In this document: positions 14,677 to 21,461 of the stretch, one piece after another
How the letters are laid out: each line of letters starts with the position of its first letter
How positions within the stretch are numbered: the stretch's first letter is position 1
IMG/VR virus record: IMGVR_UViG_3300046517_000257
Location: 1-25,007 of that record
Source of the DNA: a virus
DNA: 25,007 bases
Direction: 5' to 3' (one strand)
Made by a program: the position numbers and the translations under genes
Notes under the pieces: model-generated
What the model was told of the DNA's origin: nothing
Database searches by the model: none
What the model saw: only the letters and a program-made list of their open reading frames with translations

Positions 14677-15129
14677 CTAGTCGAGCGAGAGCGTCGAAGT
14701 CGTCAGGAGTTGCGGCTGTACGCCGTTGCCGAGCGTAATGTTCGGCGTCACGTCGCCGCGCCATAGCAGGGCCTGCGCGCCGGTCGGCGGTGCCGCGTTC
14801 GATTTTGCCGTGGCAAAATGCGTTGCCGTGCCGGTGCCGCCTGTCCCCTGCGGGAAGGTGATATTCGCGACCGGGTTAACGACGCCAGAGGCCTCCGCCC
14901 AGCCGCCTACCGTGCGCAGCACATTGACGCGCGTATAGGACGTATAAGCGACTTCGTTGGTGGTGGCGTCGCCGGCTTCGCCAGGATCCGCCGTGTGCAG
15001 CGACACGCCGATATTGGTCTGCGGCGTGGTGGCGGCATTGTCGGCATAGTTGGCCCAGGCCACCGCTTGAAAGATCAGTTTCAGAATTGCGTCTTCGGTC
15101 GCATTGGCGATTGAATTCGTGAGTGTCAT
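14677..15129 (-). CDS. Phage structural protein with LHTADPG motif
   Basis: 150 residues. The ATG at 15129 follows AGGAG at about nine bases. The sequence has an N-terminal helix (NATEDAILKLIFQAVAWANY), then IGVSLHTADPGEAGDATTNE, YTSYTRVNV, and a C-terminal beta-rich part with NITFPQGTGGTGTATHFA. The 'LHTADPG-x(n)-NEV-x-Y-x-R' pattern is widespread in small phage tail or decoration proteins (mycobacteriophage gp80-like); the exact role is not settled in my knowledge. It comes straight after the head-tail adaptor and begins the accessory virion-gene block. Confidence 0.75.
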   Translation of the reverse strand: MTLTNSIANATEDAILKLIFQAVAWANYADNAATTPQTNIGVSLHTADPGEAGDATTNEVAYTSYTRVNVLRTVGGWAEASGVVNPVANITFPQGTGGTGTATHFATAKSNAAPPTGAQALLWRGDVTPNITLGNGVQPQLLTTSTLSLD

Positions 15130-15141
15130 TTGGCTTTGCTC

Positions 15142-15747
15142 CTATGCCATGCCTAGCAGCACGCGGTGCTGCCGCAGCAATTGTTCAACTCCCCACGGCA
15201 GTTGGTAAACCACCGTGCCGACCACCAGGCTTTCGCGTTGCTCGTAGAACGTCCCGACCGTCAGCAACACAGCGGACTTGATATCGCCTGGCACGGCCGC
15301 ACCTGGCGGTGAATTGTTGTCGAGATATCCGGCGCGGAAACGAATGCGCACCGAGTTAATTGCCGAGATCGGCGTCGGCCAGCTCAACGCCGCATTGGCC
15401 GGCACCACCCAGCCAGGCTCGGAAATCGTATCGACGTAATATTGATCGGCGACAATGCTGACCGGCGTGCCGGTGGTGTCGTCGTAACTGATATCGACCA
15501 CCTCGATCAGCGGCGGCCGCGGAATTTTAATTTCGAGATCGATGCCGGTCGGAAAGCGGTCGAGGACCAATTCCCAGGTCTGATCGCACAGCGCGCGGCC
15601 GAGAAACGCTTCAGTGGCTTTGGTGGCACCCTCGATATAAGCCGCGATCACGCTGTCGTCGTCATTGTCGACGACGCGCAAATGGGCCTTGGCCTCGTCG
15701 AGCGTGACCGGCGTCGTGGTGGCGGGCGTGATCAGCTTAGTGCCCAT
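15142..15747 (-). CDS. Head-tail connector adaptor (gp6-like, phiE125 gp8 family)
   Basis: 201 residues, ATG at 15747, three bases after the upstream stop. The N-terminal TPVTLDEAKAHLRVVDNDDD followed by SVIAAYIEGATKATEAFLGR is diagnostic of gp6-like adaptor proteins, which form the ring beneath the portal. The C-terminal part has IPRPPLIEVVDISY, RIRFRAGY, DIKSAVLLTVGTFYEQRESL and a final helix, as in the phiE125 gp8-type subfamily. In most relatives the head closure gene follows directly. Here it lies about 10 kb further on, after surface and glycan genes. Confidence 0.9.
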   Translation of the reverse strand: MGTKLITPATTTPVTLDEAKAHLRVVDNDDDSVIAAYIEGATKATEAFLGRALCDQTWELVLDRFPTGIDLEIKIPRPPLIEVVDISYDDTTGTPVSIVADQYYVDTISEPGWVVPANAALSWPTPISAINSVRIRFRAGYLDNNSPPGAAVPGDIKSAVLLTVGTFYEQRESLVVGTVVYQLPWGVEQLLRQHRVLLGMA

Positions 15748-15750
15748 AGG

Positions 15751-16560
15751 TCACCACTTGCGCCCGTCAGGGCCGAGCTGCGTGAGATCGCGACCGTCGC
15801 GGCCGTCCTTGCCGGCCGATCCAGGAGGCCCGGCCTTTCCTTCGCGTCCGTCGCGACCGCGTTTGTTGGTCAGCTGCCATTGGCTGTTCGGCGTGCCGGG
15901 CCGGCTGTCGGTGTCGGCCAGCGCCGCCCAGGTCGATCCTTCGTGCGTGGCGGTGTCGCCCGCCTGGTATTTGCCCTCGCGCCAGATCCCGCGGAACAAC
16001 GGCCAGGGCGGCGAAATCGAAAACTCCTGGACCTTATCGCCGCGCGCAAATTTGAATGTGATCGTGCGCTCGCCGTCAAATCCGACCGACAAATCCTCGA
16101 AGCCGAGGCCGTCCGCGCCGTCCTTCGGTGGTGGAAGTTTCGCAACTTCCGCTTTTATTGTTTCGTAAATCTTTGCCGGATCCGCGTCCGCACCGACAAC
16201 ATGGCCAGCCTTAAAAGTGCTGCCGTCAGAATAGCTAAGGTAAAGATCGCCTGCACGATCCACATAAACGTTAGCAAGGTGAGGCTGAGCAGCAAGAGCG
16301 CCGGCAATCTTAGCGTCGACCATATCGGCGGTAACAATCTCAGCGTCTGGATCGCCAGCATTGTTGTGGTCCTGGCCGAACGCTTCCGCAATCATGCGGC
16401 GCACTTCCTCGGCCTGTTCGTTCGTTAAGTTGTTCGGCGGCGACGTAAGTGCGCGTTCGATTTTCTCAATGCGCTCGGTGATCGGCAGCGCCCAGGCCTT
16501 GAAGCGATCCGCAACAAAGCGGCCGACCGTCTGCAGGAATAGTTTTTCAGAGGCTTGCAT
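15751..16560 (-). CDS. Virion protein with carbohydrate-binding-like module and collagen-like tail
   Basis: 269 residues, ATG at 16560 inside the last 14 bases of the portal gene, preceded by a GGGGCGGA ribosome site. The N-terminal 65 residues are helical (FVADRFKAWALPITERIEKI). Residues about 180-228 contain GIWREGKYQAGDTATHEGST followed by WAALADTD, the pattern of small CBM5/12-like modules. Residues about 235-258 are eight Gly-X-Y triplets (GRD GRE GKA GPP GSA GKD GRD GRD), a short collagen-like stretch suggesting trimer formation. A virion-anchored, sugar-binding trimer is a reasonable inference. Its position between portal and adaptor is unusual. Confidence 0.75.
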   Translation of the reverse strand: MQASEKLFLQTVGRFVADRFKAWALPITERIEKIERALTSPPNNLTNEQAEEVRRMIAEAFGQDHNNAGDPDAEIVTADMVDAKIAGALAAQPHLANVYVDRAGDLYLSYSDGSTFKAGHVVGADADPAKIYETIKAEVAKLPPPKDGADGLGFEDLSVGFDGERTITFKFARGDKVQEFSISPPWPLFRGIWREGKYQAGDTATHEGSTWAALADTDSRPGTPNSQWQLTNKRGRDGREGKAGPPGSAGKDGRDGRDLTQLGPDGRKW

Positions 16561-18028
16561 GATCGTCCGCCCCGCGTGTCATTTCAGCGAGTAACGCCGC
16601 TTCGTCGAGCCGCAAGTCGGGCAGCAACTTTTGAGGGGTCGCCGGGACTTGTGCCGGCGGCTTGCCGCCTGGTGCTGCAGCGGGTGCCGCTGCCGGCGTC
16701 GGCGGTTTGGCGGTTGCAAACGGGTCGGCCTTTGCGTCGCGCTTGGCCAAGGCCTCGAGCGAATAATTCTGCTGCTGCAGGTACGGCGTGTCGCCGCCCT
16801 TCACGGGCGGCAGGTTTAATTTTTGCCGGCCTTCGTTCGGTGCCAGAATTCCGTTTTTCACGCCGTCGCCATAAGTCTTGTATTGCGTGGCGGTGTCCAT
16901 TTTCAAAAGATCGTCGAGCGCAAACTCGGTGCCGTAGCCGGCCGACTCCAGCCCGAGACCGTCGTCGAGCAAACCCTCGATTGCTTCCATGAGGGTCTGC
17001 AGACATTGCGAATAATATTGCGAGTTGAGGGCTTCGACGTTGTTGTATTTCGGCGGCGTCGACGCGCCGACCATGTAGGGCGGCACATGGAACACACTGC
17101 AGACAGTTTCCGAAGTCCACTGCAGTTGATTGATCAGCTGGCTGTCGACCGCGTTCACGGTCATGCCTTCGTATTTGAGGCCGTCGCCCAGCACCGCGAC
17201 TTTGCCGGAATTCGCGCCGGTGTAGTTTTGCTCCCAATGTTCTTTCAGTCGTTTGGCGGTATCGTCGGAGATCGTGCCTGGCGCGCTCAGAATGCCGCCA
17301 GGGCGCGAGCCATTCTGGAAAAACATGGCCGAGTTATTCTGAATATTGAGGCCCTGCGTGGCCGCCAGGCCGCAAGCCGTGATCGGAGAAACGCCGACCA
17401 GCGGGTGGTAAAACGGGATCATGACGTCGTGAATGATTTCCGACGCCGGGATTGTCACCGCGCCGCGCGTCACTTCGGTGGTGTCGACGCCGCCGGCCGA
17501 GGTTTGAATGCCGGCCAGCCAGTTGGTCGAAAGCTGGTAATAGACCGATCCGTCCGGTGCAATCAGCACCCGCGTCATGAGCGGGTCGAGGACGTACATG
17601 CTGGTGACGACGTTGCGGTTGTCGCGCTCTTTTAAAATATACGCATTACCGTGCAGCAGTTTCGAGGTCACCCATTGTTCAATAAATTTTTGGCGAATTT
17701 GATAATGGTTCGGCTTGGAGAGGACCGGCGAAAATGCCGGCACGTCCACGTCTTCCCACACTTCGGTATCTTCATTTTCAGAAACGAGGTTCAAACACAG
17801 CTTGCCGATATCGGACGCGATCAAGGTCACGCACGCATAGACCGTCGAGAACGTCAAAACATTGTCGAAACGAATTTCAACGTTGCGCTGCCATGCACCC
17901 GGAAAACTTTCGCGAATGATATTGAACCAGCCGCTACCGCCTGGCGTCACTTGTCCCCAGCCGCTCGGCGGCAGCGTCGGGCCTACCGGCGCTTTGGTGA
18001 CCTGGATTTCGTAACCAAACACCCGCAC
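16547..18028 (-). CDS. Phage portal protein (HK97 family)
   Basis: 493 residues, GTG start at 18028 preceded by GAGG about ten bases upstream. The portal is the dodecameric ring through which DNA enters and leaves the head. Features of the HK97-type portal are visible: TFSTVYACVTLIASDIGKL near residue 60, LLHGNAYILKERD near 125, a long AIGxxx-free helical wing with ACGLAATQGLNIQNNSAMFF near 220, and GILSAPG, then FHVPPYMVG and NVEALNSQYY near 310-330. The C-terminal 60 residues are Ala/Pro-rich, probably flexible. The gene follows the capsid gene rather than preceding it, a reversal of the common portal-protease-capsid order. Confidence 0.95.
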   Translation of the reverse strand: MRVFGYEIQVTKAPVGPTLPPSGWGQVTPGGSGWFNIIRESFPGAWQRNVEIRFDNVLTFSTVYACVTLIASDIGKLCLNLVSENEDTEVWEDVDVPAFSPVLSKPNHYQIRQKFIEQWVTSKLLHGNAYILKERDNRNVVTSMYVLDPLMTRVLIAPDGSVYYQLSTNWLAGIQTSAGGVDTTEVTRGAVTIPASEIIHDVMIPFYHPLVGVSPITACGLAATQGLNIQNNSAMFFQNGSRPGGILSAPGTISDDTAKRLKEHWEQNYTGANSGKVAVLGDGLKYEGMTVNAVDSQLINQLQWTSETVCSVFHVPPYMVGASTPPKYNNVEALNSQYYSQCLQTLMEAIEGLLDDGLGLESAGYGTEFALDDLLKMDTATQYKTYGDGVKNGILAPNEGRQKLNLPPVKGGDTPYLQQQNYSLEALAKRDAKADPFATAKPPTPAAAPAAAPGGKPPAQVPATPQKLLPDLRLDEAALLAEMTRGADDHASL

Positions 18029-18032
18029 GCGG

Positions 18033-18356
18033 CTAATCCTCGGCCCGCATGTCGCGCCGCTTATATTTTCGTTTCAGTGGCTTCGGCGGCACCAGCGGCG
18101 CGGCGGTCTGCGTCGACATGGGTTGCTGCGGCGATTTCGGTGTGGCCGGCGGCGGCGGATCCTCCGCTTGCAACGCCCGCGGCTGCAATGTTGGCGGTTG
18201 CAGCGGCGCGGGAGCTGCCGGCGGAAGATCCTCCGGACGCGCCCGACCAATGCCGGCCAGGATCATGGCGTCCTGGTCCGACGCCTCGAAGGCGTCGCCA
18301 GGGTAATGCGTCTTGCCGGCATAATAGACCTCGACCAACGCCACGACCTTTTTCAT
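18033..18356 (-). CDS. Small Pro-rich phage protein
   Basis: 107 residues. The ATG at 18356 overlaps the stop of the small membrane protein gene (ATGA); a longer reading from 18668 runs through the terminator and is rejected. The N-terminal 45 residues (KKVVALVEVYYAGKTHYPGD followed by AFEASDQDAMILAGIGRA) form a small beta-rich unit seen in several short phage proteins (DUF7210-like pattern: 'Y-x-G-K-x-Y-x-P-G-D ... A-x-x-L'). The rest is Pro/Gln/Ala-rich and ends in a basic cluster (KPLKRKYKRRDMR). Function unknown. The place just before the portal suggests a head-associated role. Confidence 0.7.
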   Translation of the reverse strand: MKKVVALVEVYYAGKTHYPGDAFEASDQDAMILAGIGRARPEDLPPAAPAPLQPPTLQPRALQAEDPPPPATPKSPQQPMSTQTAAPLVPPKPLKRKYKRRDMRAED

Positions 18357-18565
18357 GGATGAATGCCCAGCAGTGGCAGCCCGAAGATCAGTGCGACCGC
18401 CTGATAGAGGACGATCAGCGCCACGATTATCAGGTAAACTTTTTTGACTTGTTCGGGGACGGTGACGCTCAACCAACTCAAAATCCAAACGATCACCAAG
18501 CCGACCAGCACCAGCACGGCCGCAGTAATCGCAATGTTCAACAGACCGAGCAAAATGCGTTCCAT
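18353..18565 (-). CDS. Small two-helix membrane protein
   Basis: 70 residues, ATG at 18565 with a strong AGGAG seven bases upstream. Two hydrophobic segments are clear: about residues 5-33 (LLGLLNIAITAAVLVLVGLV onwards) and about 43-66 (VYLIIVALIVLYQAVALIFG), separated by a short loop with EQVKK. Size and topology would fit a holin or other small membrane protein, but no lysis gene stands beside it, so holin is only one possibility. It lies after a terminator-like hairpin and before the portal operon. Confidence 0.75.
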   Translation of the reverse strand: MERILLGLLNIAITAAVLVLVGLVIVWILSWLSVTVPEQVKKVYLIIVALIVLYQAVALIFGLPLLGIHP

Positions 18566-18595
18566 GATTTTTCTCCTGTCTGATTGTTGTGTTTG

Positions 18596-18640
18596 AAAAC
18601 GGGAGCCGTCTCACCGGAGGGCTTCCGGCAACGGCTCCCG
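18596..18640 (-). terminator. Terminator-like hairpin after the capsid gene
   Basis: A perfect 10-bp inverted repeat, CGGGAGCCGT (18600-18609) and ACGGCTCCCG (18631-18640), with a second inner CCGGA/TCCGG pairing in the loop. In the minus-strand direction the stem is followed by TTTTC. It lies 62 bases past the protease-capsid stop and 31 bases before the next start codon. It probably lowers transcription past the capsid gene, giving more capsid than portal message. The U-tract is short, so termination may be partial. Confidence 0.7.
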
Positions 18641-18701
18641 CCCCCAATTCGGTTAAACCCGGGAACAACCCAACCTTGCGTAAGAGCTGAGCGGCTTTGG
18701 C

Positions 18702-20669
18702 TTAACCGGAATACTTTCCGTTACTGATATACGCGACGGCGCCGGGCCGGCGTTTCTGCCAGTTGATCCAGCGTTCGGCGCGCAGGCCGGTCATGTTCAT
18801 TTGCCACAACGAGACCAGCGTCGTGCTTGAAGTCGGCGGCGCGTCAGGTGCCGAGTCCATTTGTACGCTTGCCTGATTGCTGGCGTCGATCACGGTCTGG
18901 CCGTCGTCGGCCAGCATGATTTCGGACGCCTTGGCAAAAATGATCGGCGTGCCGTCTGACGGAGATCCGCCGACGCCGGGAACGTTTTCCGACGCCACGA
19001 CCGGATAACCCAACAGCGTGCCGCCGTCCGCACCAATCGACGGGTAGATATATTGCCCGAGCGGATTGGTCATGAGCGAGATCGACAAGGCTTGCTGCTG
19101 CGTCATGATAAACACGCCGCTCGAGGTCGAAAGATTTGCGGCGAGGAAGGTGTTAAACAACGCCTTCATATCCGCCTTGAATGCGTCGGACGTTGTACCC
19201 GACGCCGTGATCGGCGTGACGCCGTTGGTGATCGAAGCCGGCGAAACGTTGGTCACTGCCGCAACGGCCGGGTCGACGAACTGCCGATCCAGGAATTGCG
19301 CCATACTGTCCACCATGTCGGTACGCACGACCGCCTCGGCTGACGGATTGGAGAAGCGCACCAGTTCGTCGGTCAACACCACAATGCCGGCGGCCTTGGC
19401 CCAGCGCAGTTGAATGGTCGTAAATGCCAACTGCGAAACGGGTTTGGGTTTTTGCTCACCGACCCAACCCATTGAGCTGCCGGCTGTCTGCGCTGGCATT
19501 TGGATATTGAACGGCACGCGCCGCAGGCCAGGAATGCGGCCAATGATCGTGGCCGGCCGCAACAGTTCGGCAAATTCCGAAGCCATGACGGTATAGACCA
19601 CCAACGGGCCGGCATAAGTTGCGTCCGTTGTGAGGCCGGGATTTTGCGCCGCCTTCATCAGTTGCGGAATGTCATGCTCAAGCACGAGCGCGACTTCCGG
19701 CGTCTGATCCTTCCACTGTTTCGCGTAATTTTGCGCTTCCCAGCGGTTGCCCTTGGCATAGGCCATTGCCATTGCGAGGCGAATGAACGCGGTGCCTTTC
19801 GGCAAGTCCGCTTTTTTGACGCTGATCACGCCGGCATGCTGGCCACTGGCGGCCGCGCGTTCGGAGCCGGCGGCGAGTTCGTCGGCCGGTTTGGCTTTCG
19901 TCTTGTTTTGCTTTTCCAGTGCCGCCAGCCGCACCAAATGCTCGTCGATCTTTTTCACTTCGCCTTCGAGCGTGTCGTATTCCTCGCTCTCGGCGTCGTC
20001 GAGCGTAGAGCCGGCGTCGGCTGCCTTTTGCATCAGCTCGGCCATGCGGGCGGCCTTGGCGGCGCGCGTGGCTTCGAATGCGGAAATCTGTTCCGCGATA
20101 GTCTTCGGCATTGTCTTCACCTTTGATTTTCGCTTGCTGCCCGCGTCGCCGGGTTTGGGTCGGTCACTGTCCGCTGCTGTCATGCCGGACGCGGCCAGCA
20201 GCGGCAGGTCAATCGATTTGATTTGCGTAATGGTGGCGTCGGCATTCGCCGGAATTGTCACCAGCGACAACTCCATGACTTCCGTTTCGAGGAAGTGAAT
20301 GCCGTCGGTCTTTTCGAGGAAGGCGTATTCCAGCGCCTTGAAGCCAATCGACACCGCGCGCACCAGGCCGAGCTTGACCGATTGCCAGGCCTCCTCGACG
20401 CGATCTTTCAGCGCGCCGGCTTCCTCGATCTGCGGCAAGTGCGCCTCGAACGCGATCCCGTCCTGGGTCGGCTTGGAGAATTTCACGGTGCCGACCGGCT
20501 TGTCAGATTTGTGCTGCCACAACAGCGGCATGGGATTGGTAAACTTGACGCCCAACGGCTCGACGATATCGCCCATGCGATCCGGCGTCGGTGTCGTGGC
20601 CATGCCGCGCAAAATGCGTTGCTCGGCGTCGACGGCTTTCACGGTCAACAGTGAATAAGCGCGGTTCAT
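18702..20669 (-). CDS. Prohead protease-major capsid protein fusion (HK97 type)
   Basis: 655 residues, ATG at 20669 after GAGAGG. Residues 1-155 are an S78 prohead protease: RILRGMATTPTPDRMGDIVE, the catalytic His at 53 in LLWQHKSD, Ser 107 in RAVSIGFKALEY, and ELSLVTIPAN at the end of the domain. Residues about 187-275 are a charged coiled-coil region, the delta domain that serves as scaffold in HK97-type capsids. Residues about 290-655 are the capsid fold (GLTTDATYAGPLVVY, AAGIVVLTDELVRFS, DRQFVDPAVAAV, GYPVVASENVP). No stop separates protease from capsid. An internal ATG at 20111 with a good ribosome site could make capsid alone. Confidence 0.93.
   Translation of the reverse strand: MNRAYSLLTVKAVDAEQRILRGMATTPTPDRMGDIVEPLGVKFTNPMPLLWQHKSDKPVGTVKFSKPTQDGIAFEAHLPQIEEAGALKDRVEEAWQSVKLGLVRAVSIGFKALEYAFLEKTDGIHFLETEVMELSLVTIPANADATITQIKSIDLPLLAASGMTAADSDRPKPGDAGSKRKSKVKTMPKTIAEQISAFEATRAAKAARMAELMQKAADAGSTLDDAESEEYDTLEGEVKKIDEHLVRLAALEKQNKTKAKPADELAAGSERAAASGQHAGVISVKKADLPKGTAFIRLAMAMAYAKGNRWEAQNYAKQWKDQTPEVALVLEHDIPQLMKAAQNPGLTTDATYAGPLVVYTVMASEFAELLRPATIIGRIPGLRRVPFNIQMPAQTAGSSMGWVGEQKPKPVSQLAFTTIQLRWAKAAGIVVLTDELVRFSNPSAEAVVRTDMVDSMAQFLDRQFVDPAVAAVTNVSPASITNGVTPITASGTTSDAFKADMKALFNTFLAANLSTSSGVFIMTQQQALSISLMTNPLGQYIYPSIGADGGTLLGYPVVASENVPGVGGSPSDGTPIIFAKASEIMLADDGQTVIDASNQASVQMDSAPDAPPTSSTTLVSLWQMNMTGLRAERWINWQKRRPGAVAYISNGKYSG
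20109..20124 (-). promoter_or_regulatory. Candidate internal ribosome binding site and start for free capsid protein
   Basis: On the minus strand, AAAGGTG (20118-20124) stands six bases before an in-frame ATG at 20111 (codon 187 of the fusion). Translation from here would yield a 469-residue protein beginning MPKTIAEQISAFEATRAAKA, which looks like the natural N-terminus of a capsid delta domain. This would allow excess capsid over protease. It is inferred from sequence only. Confidence 0.55.
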
Positions 20670-20725
20670 GGCGCTGCCTCTCGTGTTAGGTTGCGTTGGG
20701 TTCGTCGAGCAAAACAGGTGCGCGC

Positions 20726-20929
20726 ATGGCGCAAATCCGTTGGAATACCAAAACCGTTCCTGACGGAACGCAGTACGGACAAGACTTGCGCGTGCTGGAA
20801 TATTTCGACGGGACCGATTGGCAACAGGTGCCGGAGGTCGACAGCCGACCGCTGCCGCAGCCGCTCAATTCGGAGCCGCCCACACCGCACACGGCTGAGG
20901 AACCGGCTCCGCAAATTCCGGCAGCATGA
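20726..20929 (+). CDS. Small plus-strand protein of unknown function
   Basis: 67 residues on the plus strand, the only gene in that direction. The ATG at 20726 follows ACAGG at seven bases; a TTG at 20696 is an alternative. The product begins MAQIRWNTKTVPDGTQYGQD and continues LRVLEYFDGTDWQQVPEV, a compact, plausible folded unit with well-placed aromatic and charged residues. The last 25 residues are Pro/Glu-rich. Opposite frames here are Arg-rich or Cys/Ser-rich and look like shadows. Its start faces away from the capsid start (56 bases between), and its last 65 bases overlap the end of the methyltransferase on the other strand. Function unknown. Confidence 0.6.
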   Translation: MAQIRWNTKTVPDGTQYGQDLRVLEYFDGTDWQQVPEVDSRPLPQPLNSEPPTPHTAEEPAPQIPAA

Positions 20930-21461
20930 CCTCGCAAATCTGCGAATAGTGCACCAAGCGAAACCCGCGTTTTAAAAGCACCGGCTCGAACTCGGTGGTC
21001 TCGTCTGCGCTGCCGCGCCACACGAAAAATTTGCCGGTGTGGCGGGCAAAGTGATCGACCAGCGCCAAGAGCTCGCCGGCCGGCATGGCGCGGCGCAGCT
21101 TGTGGTAGACCGCCAGCATCAGCATAAAATCGTAATGCGCGTGGTAGTGGCGGCCGAATGCGTGTTTGACCGCTTCCGGCCCATGCGTCAGGTCGACGAC
21201 CTCAAAGCGGGCGTCGACTGATCGAATGTCGGCAAACCACTCGTTAGCGGTGCGAATGGTTTCGGTGGACTTGTCGCAGCCGTGCACGACAGCAGCGCCA
21301 GCAAGTACAAAATCGTGACACACAGCGCCACGATTGCAGCCAATGTCGAAAACGGACTTGTCGCGGCCACGCGGTAAAAGATCAGCCAAACCGTCAAGAC
21401 GATAAGCGCTGAAATTAATAACTCGACGCTGGACACCTTTATCGGTCCAATCGGCCGGCAT
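20865..21461 (-). CDS. SAM-dependent methyltransferase, class I
   Basis: 198 residues, ATG at 21461 in a TAATG junction with the large terminase stop. Motif I is at residues 37-45 (VFDIGCNRG), an acidic residue closes the second strand (VVHGCDKS), and motif II-like VVDLTHG follows. The C-terminal half (YDFMLMLAVYHKLRRAMPAG and later FVWRGSADET) matches small-molecule or sugar-type methyltransferases rather than DNA methyltransferases, as it has no (D/N/S)PP(Y/F/W) motif. The substrate is unknown. It may act with the glycan cassette or on capsid or host targets. Its end overlaps the convergent plus-strand gene. Confidence 0.8.
   Translation of the reverse strand: MPADWTDKGVQRRVINFSAYRLDGLADLLPRGRDKSVFDIGCNRGAVCHDFVLAGAAVVHGCDKSTETIRTANEWFADIRSVDARFEVVDLTHGPEAVKHAFGRHYHAHYDFMLMLAVYHKLRRAMPAGELLALVDHFARHTGKFFVWRGSADETTEFEPVLLKRGFRLVHYSQICEVMLPEFAEPVPQPCAVWAAPN

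Noticed and set aside
15442-16428. Long plus-strand ORF (328 codons) opposite the adaptor and collagen-like genes
   Set aside because: It runs antisense to two well-supported genes, is rich in Arg, and shows no recognisable motif; long antisense frames are expected in GC-rich DNA.
18353-18565. Firm call of holin for the small two-helix membrane protein
   Set aside because: Topology fits, but no endolysin or other lysis gene stands nearby, and many small phage membrane proteins share this shape.
16823-18583. Two long plus-strand ORFs (270 and 310 codons) opposite the portal and small head genes
   Set aside because: Both lie opposite the clear portal gene and neighbours, with His/Arg-rich, unstructured-looking products; taken as shadows.
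18357-18668. Longer reading of the small Pro-rich gene from 18668
   Set aside because: It would pass through the terminator hairpin and overlap the whole membrane protein gene; the ATG at 18356 has an ATGA junction.
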